A stretch of DNA of 64,000 bases from Reticulitermes speratus (taxonomy: Eukaryota; Arthropoda; Insecta; Blattodea; Rhinotermitidae): the NCBI GenBank assembly GCA_021186555.1, contig JAJKFL010000005.1:50747635-50811634 (forward strand). Direction: 5' to 3'. Of the stretch, positions 36,101 to 48,600 are shown piece by piece. The notes beneath the pieces are model-generated. The model was given only the letters and a program-made list of their open reading frames with translations, was not told the DNA's origin and did not search any database. The number at the start of each line of letters is the position of its first letter. Position 1 is the first letter of the stretch. Made by a program: the position numbers and the translations under genes.

Positions 36101-37843
36101 ACTTGTCGGCCTTAAGAAGCAGCTTGAGAAAAAGGTATTGGACAGTCCTCAGCGAAGCCATAATAATGTTCAGGTGCCTTGAGATTCGGAAAGACACAGT
36201 GGAAGATGGTTTATATGGTTATTACAAATGAAATATATAGACTGTTATTTAAAAAAAATTGCTCTAAAAAACTAGTATTAGTGTTAGTGGGAACATTTAG
36301 CCAAGATTATTCTTTTTGAATTCATAGATGTCCAGTATGAACTGTAATGGTAAGAGGCAGTATCAGAATTATACGTATGTAAATTTGTTCCACACATTTT
36401 GCTAGGCTTTGTTTACGATTAATGCATTGCTTCAAGTTATCGTGAATTGCTCTAACTTTCTTAGGACAGTTGGGATGTATAAAGCAGATTTTTAAAGACA
36501 GACTTTGTTTTTTAGCATTCAGTATGAGTGTGAGTGCAAGATTTCAGGCTACTGCTGCTGTGTAGTTGAGGCCTCTGTCCTTCTGGTATGCCAGGCCATG
36601 TAGGTGATAGTTGGTTAGCAGTAACAAACTACCAACCTACACTAAATAACATCTTACAAGAGTAAAGACCTGAGTTAGAGTGGTTTGAATGATGGTAAGA
36701 GTGCTAAGTGTTTGTGTTTGTTACAGTTAGCTGATGCTTTTGAGGAAGTGGAAGAACAGCGGCAGGTCGTAGGGCAGTGGAAACGCAAAGTCCAGAAACT
36801 CACTGCAGAGACGAATGATTTACGACTTCTCCTGGAAGAACAGAATTCTCGGAACAACCTTCTGGAAAAGAAGCAGAGGAAGTAAGTGACTTTTCATTTA
36901 TTATCATTGAATGACAAATGAAAATGTGATTTTTGCAGTTAGATCCATATTTTAAGTAAAATGATCATGCCATAACTGAGGCAGTTAGGTGCTGAATTCT
37001 CATCATAGACATACAGCTTCAGTCTCAGATCAGCTCATGTGGTATTTATGATACACAAGTGGAATTCCAATTGGTTTCTTCCCAATACATTAGCTTTTTA
37101 CAGCCGGTTATCATTCCACGTGTATTATGTACTTATAAATCAGCTTCTCTGATTAGCATCATGAGCTTGACCTGCCAGTGTATTGTGAAAATTGTGGTCC
37201 TCAGTAGAGGCTTTAACTGTGACCAACACTGATTGCATTCAATGTAAAGAAGTGGAATTTGATGTTATCACAGCAATGTACTATGAAGATTGCTGTTTTC
37301 TTGGATGTGGAACCACATAATCTGGTAGAGCGTTTCATTTTCAGGGAAATGAAAGAAGCAGGAGGGGAGAGACCAGATTCTCTTAAACATCGAGGCTTAC
37401 CTGCCATATTATATAGTGTTAATCCCACAAGACCATAATTGTCAGGGCAAAGAAGTTTGCATAGATTAACTTTCCATACTCAGGCTTTATAATTAAATAT
37501 GATATGAACAGGATGAGATGATTTAAAGTGCTTGAAAAATATAGTAAACAGAATAAACAAATTTAATGTTTGTATTTTTCAATTTACGTTTATGTGACAG
37601 GGTTGCCATTCTTCCTCATAAAAAAAAAAAGGATAAGACTGTGCAGTTGGTTATCTTGTGTTTAAAATGTTGGTTTATTAAATGATAATTTGGACAGTTT
37701 TATTAATATGTCTTTATACACTGACCAGCTCCTTGCCATATTATTGAAATTCAGTGTCCTATCAGACCATTTGCCACGTTTTAGTGAGGAGATTTTGGGA
37801 AAACACTGCTGTATTCATTTGGACTTCACATTCATATTTTAAA

Positions 37844-37877
<34 letters not shown>

Positions 37878-40800
37878 GAAATAAGTGTGTCTCATAGTTT
37901 GAAAAATATGGCAATTTAAGTGCCTTTGATACTAGTACCAGCAAGTACTAAAACTGCAGAGGGTGTGTTATTTGTCTACATAAATACACATTAGATGAAA
38001 CAGTGTTAATTAACATGAAATTTGACATTTATATGGCAGTGAAAATACCAGCTGTGATTGTCTGGATTATGACAATGTGTAGTTTCATAGAAGGTTATCA
38101 GTGTTTCACAGGAACCTGCTGCTTCCATTTTTAGGGTAAAATTAATTACACAGTGTTATTGTCCAGAAGACCACACAGTCTTAAAGAATTAATTGAAATT
38201 AAATGTTTCCAAATTAGGAAACTGTGGAATATGTAAAATCTGTTGTGTTTTTTGGTCCTAGGTTTGATTCAGAACTCCAATTACTGCATGATGAATTGCG
38301 TCAGGAAAAGCAACAGAAGGACAGGATATCGCGAGAAAAGGAACTGTTTATTGCAGAGAAATACTCGCTGGAACAGAATCTTAGCGTAAGTCTCACAGGA
38401 ACAAGGAAATTTACTGGTTATACTGGTTGACCACCATCATCTACTGCATACACATAAATAGTTTTGTCAGGGTTTTATTTTGGGTCACTTGAAGACAACA
38501 GGAGTGGAAGGACTGTTGGAAGAAATCTTGATATTATACACCTTCCATGCAATAAATATATATAAATAAGTTTTAATACCCACAAATGGCACAACAAATT
38601 TTCCTTATTGACATATACAGGAGACTACTCCAACATGTTTCGGCTATTTCTTATGGCCATCTTCAGGGAGCATTTATCTGGACCTCAGAAGCAGAGGAGT
38701 GTAAGTCCAATTTTATATTTAAGATAATACATCATTTTTCTTAGACGAATATGTGACTTACTACTGTTTAATTCTTGGTCCAGCTACACTGGGACATTAT
38801 TTTGGGCTTACAACCATCTGCAGCTGAAAGAGCTTGAAATTGTAAGAAGAATGATCTCAAATATGATAAAATTGGACTTACACCCTTCTGCTTCTCAGGT
38901 CCAGATATGGAGTAAAAGTTTAACTTTGTCGGAAGTAAATGGTAAAATACATTGTAAATATATTATTACAAAATCCATGTGTGGTATTGACAATATGTAC
39001 AGATTAAAATTATACAGGACTCAAATTAAAATCAAGTGCATCCAAACATCTCAGATTGATAAAATTCACATCAAACTTGTTGAGTGGTAAGTCCTGTATA
39101 TCGTCAAGCTGTGTTCACAGCGAATGGATGCTCTATGTTTATCGACTTGTACAAGGTCGATAAACAAGAATTTTAAGGTTGCTGTGCTCACTAAAGGCCA
39201 TTGGTGTATTTTGTTTAACAAGATCCGTCTAAATTTTACATTATCATCACCGTGCATTTTCACTCTATTTTTCAAAAAACCAACTAATGCACATTAAATG
39301 TCACTATTTATTTTAGTTGACACTACCACTACATATGTTTCGATCCTTATCTGATCATCATCAGGGGGACTTTCTATCAAACTACACTTTTACACATATT
39401 AAATTAAGTTAGAAACCAACCGATGCACACTAAAACCACTCTTTAAGTAGCTTTATTATAAAATTGTTAAAATTGTACCCCTACACGTGTTTCGATCCTA
39501 GGATCATCGTCAGGGGAGTTTTTCTTGCTAAAAGCTACAGTCACTTCAACACATGATTTAAAATATTCTATCTGCACTTTTTTGGTTGTAAGTTCTTGTG
39601 CCGGCAGATTTTGTTAAACCATATTGAAGCGTTAGTCCTTAGTAGCTTTTTCTTGATGTTTTGGTGTTGGTATACTTTTCTTGCTTGTTGAGCACTTATA
39701 AATTTCACATTGTTGACACCGTGCATCTTCGTCATATTAAATTAAGTTAGAAACCAACCGATGCACACTAAAACCACTCTTTAAGTAGCTTTATTATAAA
39801 ATTGTTAAAATTGTACCCCTAGGATCGAAACACGTGTAGGGGTACAATTTTAACAATTTTATAATAAAGCTACTTAAAGAGTGGTTTTAGTGTGCATCAG
39901 TTGGTTTCTAACTTAATTTAATATGACGAAGATGCACGGTGTCAACAATGTGAAATTTACACTTTTACACATCCATAAGTTCATGTGTTATCGTATGCAG
40001 TCAAGTCACTTTTGGTTTTGTTATATTATGTAACCTTTAGGAAAAGGTTATGTTTAAATTGTAAAAACTAAGACACTGTATAAAATTCTAGAAAGTTAAA
40101 AGGTTAAAAAGTTTTATATCTATATTTATGTTGTTTATAACATTCGTTATCGTACTACTACGCACTTCTTACTTTTTAAAGTGACCTTCGATATCCAAGT
40201 ACCACGACTCTACGTAATATCAAGTAAAAAGTGCGTAGTGGTACGATAACGAATGTTATAAACAACATAAATATAGATACAAAATTTTTAAATTTTAAAC
40301 CTTTTAACTTTTTAACCTTTTAACTTTCTAGAATTTTATACAGTGTCTTCGTTTTTACAATTTAAACATAACCTTTTCCTAAAGGTTACATAATATAACA
40401 AAAAAGTGACTTGACTGCAAACGATAACACATGAACTTATGAACGTGTAAAAGTGTAGTTTGATAGAAAGTCCCCCTGATGATGATCAGATAAGGATCGA
40501 AACATATGTAGGGGTAGTGTCAACTAAAATAAATAATAATAATAATAATAATAATAATTCTTGGCTCAACAGCCCTGTATGGGCCTGGGCCTCCTCTTGT
40601 CGAGGTTACTAAGTCATGCGCATTCATGGCAGCTGGTGACCGGCCAGCTAGCCGCGCTTAGTGTTCTATCGATCCTGATGTGCACGCCAGAGCCATCTGG
40701 CAGGCAGTCAGGAGACTTGGATGAGAAATGGAGGCAATTTGGCTTACGCAACATTTTTATTCATGCCCGTAAGGTTCTTTTACATGCCGTAAATCTACGA

Positions 40801-43800
40801 CACGGGACCGACGGCTTTACTTCCCCTCCGAAGGAAGTGGTGCTCCGGATTTTTATCATCCTTAAAATCCATCGACCTCGGTCGGGATCGAACCCGCGAA
40901 CCTTGGGTCCAGTGGCGAGCACGCTAACCACTAGTCCACCGAGGTCGACCCAACTAAAATAAATAGTGACATTTAATGTGCATTAGTTGGTTTTTTGAAA
41001 AATATGATCCGTCTAGTTGTATGATTGTCAGGCTGTTTATAATCATGAGTTTCTGAAAGTGACATCTGAGGCTGAAAAGTTTGTAATTTAAATGTTCTGA
41101 AGGAATTAATACCTTCAATACAATGAAAATATTGAGCTAAGGCTCACTGTATAGACATTTTGCTGAACATATATGAGATTTTTATAAGACTTGAAAATGT
41201 TATGGGAACCAAAAATGATATAATTTTCTCAGGTGATTAATTGTAATTCATTAGTGAATATGTTTGAGATATTTGTGAGACTTTCGTGGCAGCTCTGTAA
41301 TACAGTCTTCTTGAGTGATGTGTCATGTCAGTTCAGAGCGGGAGTTAGATTAGTGCTGCAAAAGTGACTCGTAGTGCTCCATTCTGTACAGTTTAGAGAA
41401 ACTGTAAATGAATTTTCTGATGTATATGTCTAAGAAGGCTGAATAGTCTGAGATAAGTAACATATGTACTTGAAGACAGGCAACATCCAGAGTTTTATTT
41501 TTTTACTGTGGACTTTTACAAAGTGTCCACAAAATATTGACACCTCCTGTATACCATTAGCAGTTTGACATTTTTATTTGTTGTTATTTTGATTGATTTT
41601 ATACGTAAAACACCTGGTATTAAATGTACTGGAAGACGTGCAGCTTCCAGAGATGTATTTTACTGTCGTCATTTACAAAATGTTTACAAAATATGGACAC
41701 CTCCTGTGAACCATTAGCAGTTTGATATTTTTATTTGTTACTGTTTTGGTTAATTTTATTCTCTCTGTAAAAGTAAAGTTTTATTGTGCAATGTCTTCTG
41801 TACTAAGAGCAAAGGAGATTGCTGAAATGTGTTACTGATACAGGCTCTTCGTCTGGAGTTGGAACTGAAGGAGGAGAAAGTGGCTTCACTGACTCAAGAG
41901 TTCGATGAACTGACATTCGGAGGCAAGACTGAAGAAGAGGTGGCTCATCTTAAGAAAGCCAAACATGAAATGGACAAGAAGCTGAAGGAACAAGTGAGTG
42001 TAATACTACTCTGGTTTATGACCTAACTGGAAATGCAGTTCAAGGTCATTAAACCTCTGGGGTTTTCATGGTGATGACTGTTCAGAGTGTTGTATTAAAG
42101 GTTGTGACACCACATAGTCTTGAAGATGGATGCCAGCATGTCAGAAGAATGTGCTGTATGTCTTCAGGGTCAAAAATGGTCAGTTTGACACTGAGGATGG
42201 ACGCAGCATGCTCCTCTGAAATGTTGGTATCCACCTCCAAGACAACACAGTGTCAGAACCCAGAAGCCAACAATCTGAACAATTCAGAATGCATGCTGCA
42301 CTCACCACTTATCTCATCCTTGATTTAATCTCCACATTAATGTTTAAGAGATGAATACAAATTATGAAACTCCATGTTACACATTTTTTCCCCCATCCTC
42401 CAGTTAGTCCAATTGTGTTAGGTCTAAATACCCTCTGCAGTACCCTTTTGTCGAGCTCCTGCAATGTATGCTTATCCCTTAGGGTGAGAAACCAAGTTTC
42501 CCACCTGTACAAAACAACACATGGAATTATAATTTTGTGTATTTTAATGTTTAAGTTTTCAGATAGGAGACTGACAGAATAAAGATTCTGACAGTAGAAA
42601 TCATTCTGAAATTTTAATCTCTTCTGTCACTGTATTCATTGTTTTGTTTACAGTACAGTAGTTGTAGGCAGTAAATATCACAAAACTTAAAATTAGTGTT
42701 AAAGAATTGTCTATATACATGAAAATTTAAACACCTTTCGAGCATTTTGTATGCTATAAAGGTTCAGTATTCACACTTTAATGCCTTGTTTCTGGAACTA
42801 AAATTAAATAAGCAAGCATTGTAGTATAAGAACTTACTGTAGTGTTTGGTATTATTTAGGAAGAGGAACTGGATGACCTTGCTGGGCAAGTACAACTTCT
42901 GGAGCAGGCAAAACTGCGTCTTGAGATGAGTTTGGAGCAGCAGCGTAAGGAGAACCGTCGAGAACTTGCGCAGCGAGATGAGGAACTTGAAGATGTCCGT
43001 TGCAACGCTCAGAAGAAAGTTAAAGGTAAGCATGCATCTATGTTACTTAATGAAAAGGATGATTTTAAAAGTTTGATGTGCAGTTCTGAAGCCTGATGAT
43101 AAGAGACAGAGGTGAAGCAGATGGAAAACTCTTATCAATTATGGTATTATACTCTGTTAAAATAGTAAGTCAGAAAATGGAAATTATTGCAATTCATGTG
43201 ATGAGAACAATGTGATATTGCAGCCTTGGAGGCCCAACTGGAGAGTGAACACGACGAGCGAACACAATTATTGAGAGAGAAACACGAGCTGGAACGACGA
43301 CTGGCGGCGTTAGAGGAGGCGGATCGTGCCAACCGTGCCACGGACGAGGATCAGTTGCACAGGTTGCGAAAGGATCTACGACGAACTAAGGCCCTGTTAC
43401 GTGATGCACAGACACAGCTAGAACGATCGAGAGGTGATTCTCCTGGGAAGGCAATCCTCCGCCAGCTCAGAAATCAGGTACCTATCACAGGGAAGTGGTG
43501 CAAGATTTGAAGTTCTCGCAGTGTTGAGTCTAGGAATTGATGCCACTTAATTTTGTATACAGATACCAACATTTTGGAAGCCCATCATTTCAGTCATTGC
43601 CTTTGTAAACCAATGGGTTAATTGAGTTTTGAGTTTTAAGTAGATTGATTGATTCTTGTGTTATTTAACAGTGTAGTTTCAGATGCATAAGTTTTATACA
43701 TCAGGTGAGGTGCAAAGATGACTGTGAATGAGAAGTCCAGGCCTAATTTCATGTCACTTTCCTGATATTTACATGAGAAATATGATGAAAGTACCTGAAT

Positions 43801-44263
43801 TAGGATCACCAATAGCATGGTTGAAAGTCGGACCCTGTAACTCTGAAATACAAGTTTTTGACATTACTGCTGTGTCAGTCTGCATGGTTAAAACACAAGA
43901 ATAATCTCACTTAATAATAGTATCATATGCGAATGGAGTGGGCTCCAAAGAATGAGAAGTTTCAGAAAGTGGAGGCACTGCATACCCTCTTCTGAGTAAC
44001 TGTTATGTGTGATACAGCTGGAGGATGTGGACTGTGCACGAGCAACTGCAGTGAAAGCACGCCAGAGTGCTGAGATGGAACTGGGTGAGGTTCAGGCACA
44101 ACTGGAAGAGGCACAGCGACTCAAGTCAGATGCAGAGGAGAGGGCAGCAGCTGCCATGAGAGAACGCTCTGATATTCGTACACAGCTTGAGGAGAATGAA
44201 GAGGAACTGGCAGAGGTAAAGTAGAGTTACTGTATTCTTCTTCTTCTTCTTCTTCTTCTTCTT

Positions 44264-44295
<32 letters not shown>

Positions 44296-45557
44296 GTGCG
44301 TCCAGCTGTCAGCCGATGGCACGATGTCTCCTATAAACTTGCTCTGCTGTTGTCCAGAATGTGTTGTCGTTTAATAATGTTTTTAGATCAGTGCTCAACC
44401 TGTGTATATCCTGGAGTTGTATCAGGCAGTCCATTAAAATAGAGTTACTGTATTAATGTGTAGTAGTTTCAGAATGACTTGAATTTTGAGAAGAATGGAG
44501 TGCACGTAATAACTGATTTGTTTCTTGCTTTTTTTGCTTGCCTTGTTGGTCTTTATTTTAATTTATTGTATGCACACATCATCATTTAAGTGGTTTATTT
44601 AGCTTCCTCTTTTTCTTCCTCCTCCTCCAGTCACAGCTTATGCCTTTAGACCTGTTCCAGCTTCATTTCCAAATTGTATGTAGTCTGCTTGCGTCTTCCT
44701 ATAGGACAAGCTTTAGATATCTGTCTTACTCCATCCATTCGATATGTTCTCTCCAGTTACGTTTATTATTTTTTATTTTATCTAATACTGAAAGTACAAT
44801 CAACTCCTGTTTCATATTTTCATTTCATATCATGCAAGGTACATGTGTCGGTTCCTCTCAGAAATTTCATTCCTGTAGCCTGTATGTGACTTTGTCTTTC
44901 TTCTTAAAAATACTTGATTCACTTCTATAGAGCACGGCTGGTACACACAAAACGTTAAGCTGGATTTTTCTTGTAGTTTATTTAATGATACAGAAATATC
45001 TAAATATAGACTGTATAATGTTGGCAGTAGATGCCACATCTCTTGTTACAGAGTTGATAATTATGTCAATATTGCTTCAATATTAATAATTTATGAAAAT
45101 AACTGATGACTGCGCCTGTTCATCATTATGGCCGCACCTCAGAATGGCTGCAGTAGACAGTAGCTTAGTCATCTGTAACTCATATTTCGTGTTTTACAGG
45201 TACTGAAGAAGTACCGCACAGTAGTCCAGCAATTATCAGTGGACCAGATGGCTCTGCAAGAACAAGCAGGTCTTGTAGCAGAGTTGGAGAGTGAACGTGC
45301 TGCCCTCAAGGAACAATTGACTGAACTGTCATCTCGTCTTGAGAGTATGGAGACACAGGGTGATACCAGCTCATCTTTAGTGCAGCGAAGATTAGAGCTA
45401 CGCACCAAAGAGCTGGAATCACGGTTGGAGTTGGAGCAGACCACACGAGCTAGGTTGGAGGTTTGTACTGCTTGTCATATTTAGGCTAATGCCAGATGAA
45501 AACAATAACAACAACAACAACAACAACAACTACTACTACTACTACTACACCACCACC

Positions 45558-45611
<54 letters not shown>

Positions 45612-48600
45612 GTAGGCAGTATATTCCTCCAAAACATTATACCAGATGACACAATGTCACATCCCAGAATACTGCATTTTAAAAGAGTATATAAATGAGG
45701 GTTTAGGTCTTTTGGGTTTTTATGCTGAGTAGCAGAGTTTGATTCCTGAATTTTTCAAGGGTCAAGGAGTCATTCTCCTAGGATTCCTTCACCCTTTAAG
45801 ACAAAGGCGGCACATTCCTTTGAAACACTGGGAATGAATAACTCTGGTACTCAGTGCAACAGCCCAGAACACCTGAACCCTCAACATCAGTGCAATGAAA
45901 ATCTCAGATCTTGAAATGTGTTTAAATGTTTGTGTGGCCTGTGTTGGAAACTCGTACATAATTCCATTTGACGAGTGTGGTACTTCTATTCTGCTTCTTT
46001 GATGTCTTCAACAGGTACAGATCTCACGACTGAAGGAGACAGTAGAAAAATTGCAAGGGGAGGCTGCGATGGCACGGGCCAAGGAACAGACAGCGCAGGA
46101 TGCTGTACGGAAACTGCAACGCACAGTACGGGAACTGAAGGAGGAAGCGTCGGCAGGACAGGCTCGTGAGACTGAAGCAGCACAGGGGCGGAAGGATCTT
46201 GAAAAGAGGCTTGAGTCAGCTGATGCTGAGGCAGCGGCTGCTAGAGGAGACCTCCGCCTTGCACTTACGAGAATCCAAGACTTACAGTCAGCCATTCAGG
46301 GTGAACTAGAAGACTGCAGTGGGAGTGATCATTCAGACAGGTGAAACACACCAAAAATGTTTTCCAGCATTAAATGACACACAGCCTGGCAAAACCTTTG
46401 TACCATAGGTACTGGTACAGTAGAATTCCTTTAATCTAGCACCTGATAATCCAGCACTCCAGATTGTTTTTCATTTGAGGATGGTTGTCCCAAGACCGAA
46501 GTTTTGCTGTCCATAACTTCTGGTGCATGTACTAATTCCATGACTTTATCTAGGGTTATCTGGGCCTTATTGAGTCCATGGAGATATAATGGCTTCAGTA
46601 GATCCAAAGATGAGTAAACAAGGTACTGCTAGGAAGAGGAAACACATAACTTCAACAATTTCTCAGAAGCTTGAAATAACTAGGAAAATTGAAAGTGGTG
46701 AAAGCCGAAGAGAGGTTACGGCTTCGTACAACATAAGGATCATCAATTGTTTATAATATAAAGAAACAGAAGGACCAATTATGGTCGTTTATGGTATCAA
46801 ATGAAATTGTGAAGGACCTTCTCAAGTGACAGACTTTGAAAGAGCCTAAATTAGTGGAGTTGGACAAACAGTTGTATAAGTGGTTTACAGCTGTGTGTTC
46901 TGAAGGAAAACCCGTTACTTCACCTGTGATAATTGAGAAAGCTAAATCTTCTTGTGATGAAATGAAAATAACTGACAAGCGCACATTTTCTGAGGGCAGC
47001 AACAAAAAATTGCATCTAAAAAATTAGGTCAGTACAGGAACTGTCTGATAACCCAGAATATTTGATTATCCGGCATCTGTCTGGTCGCATGGGTTCCAGA
47101 TTAAAGGAATTCTACTGCACATTGTTGCAGTACTTTGTATTAATGAAGTTCAGCCATGCCATAGTTCTGGTGGTTGACCCTGGGTTCATTCCCAGCGAAC
47201 TTTTTGTGGAATTTATAGTGGGAAAAATTGCGTTATGCCAGTGAATGCTATGCTCTTTATACACACGTACTTTAAGTGATCCTTACTCTTACGTCTCTGC
47301 ATAATTAGTAGCTCTCTGTGGTTTTACTGCGATACTTTACGTATATAAGTAAGAGGATCAGCTGCTAGCTTGTACAGTGGAGAGCATGGCTTATCTCAGG
47401 GAATATTACGTGGTAGGCGTGTTGGCGATGGACGTACAACTGTTAATTTCTTTAGGTTACCAACAATTCTAACATTCACACCGTAGTAAACAAGTCAGTA
47501 AAACTTAATCAGATGATATGTAAGCTAATACTCGTGTATTTGCAAAACATCGAACCACAATACAATTTGTTCACAATTTACAACAACTTCCTCTCTTTAA
47601 AGTCTGTATCGCCTTAACTGACCAGCGAGCAGTTGGAGCGCAACTGTTTGAATTCTCTATCTCACTCTCCCAGCATTCTGTGCGTAACCTCTCACGGCTA
47701 GCGCTGGCTGGTCAACTGACTTATTTGAATCCCCGTCCCCCTCATATCCTAAGCTGCCTTCACTCCAACTAACTAACTTCTTTCCTACCTTGAAAAGGGC
47801 TATTTAATCGGTTATAGTACATACACAGGTGGTCCTTTACTCTTGTACATTAACCTTTAAGAGCCGGCGATTTAAATGCCCTGTACTGTCAGCGGACCGG
47901 AGTTTTCTCTGGGGATTTAAACGTTTGTTGCAATGGTTAGGAAAATTTTGAATATCTTGAAGAATATTAACGCTGGATCTGTGAAATAAATCGTAATTAC
48001 TCAAGTGAAGCCTGGAGAACACGGTAATGTACATCATAGTTTATTATAAAATATTTTGATGCAAAATAAGAATGAACCACTTCCCTAAGAGACAGAAATT
48101 TTAGTCTTCTTTTGTTTCTTTATCGTGTCTGGACCATTAATGGAATTTTAGTAATATGTTATGTTTCGTTCTCTTTAGCCTTAAATTCTGGCTCCTTTCT
48201 CCTGAATTCGTCCCCACTTTCAAGGGAAAATATTTCTGTGAGGTTATTTTAACAACAGCGAAATGCTTTTCGTTGGTGTGATTTCTGTAAGGGTGTACTT
48301 ACAAAGAGGTTTACAGTTTTACAACCATGAGGAATCTGACCTGCGAAAGGAAAAGTACGTTTCTCGGTATTCCTACCAGTGGCCACACTCTTTCAGTGTT
48401 TGTCGCACAGTGCAGTGACCCTGTCGCTTGTGAAAATTATTTCTTGTGAGTACATAATCAGCATCATGGCTTGTAGAAGGCATATTCGTGATGAAGATAT
48501 TGAATCACAGCTGATCTGTGATATTGATTCGGATGAGAACATCTAATAATAAGGTATGTAATAATTTCTGTAACAAGTAACTTCCTTCTGACGACGCATC

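Larger units (their letters stand above)
39232..41005 (-). mobile_element. Ribozyme-bearing fold-back retroelement, copy e (host of two later insertions)
   Basis: A 10-bp duplication, GATCCGTCTA, at 39222-39231 and 41006-41015. Long inverted arms (39276-40143 without the nested copy, against 40238-40997 without the SINE) carry hammerheads 6 and 7. The minus-strand end reads MHGDDNVKF and stops at AAATTT. Copy f (39398-39958) and a SINE (40535-40950) are inserted in opposite arms. Confidence 0.8.

Noticed and set aside
39066-39230. Minus-strand frame continuing from MHGDDNVKF into [10 protein letters not shown] as Penelope-like coding sequence
   Set aside because: The target duplication places the element boundary at 39231/39232, so the downstream residues are flanking DNA.
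8420-41000. B-box sequences in S1 and S2 as genuine tRNA genes
   Set aside because: The surrounding sequence does not fold into a full cloverleaf, and the units have SINE bodies, tails and target duplications.
45489-45698. Open frame with poly-Asn, poly-Tyr and poly-Thr
   Set aside because: Translation of a trinucleotide microsatellite in an intron.
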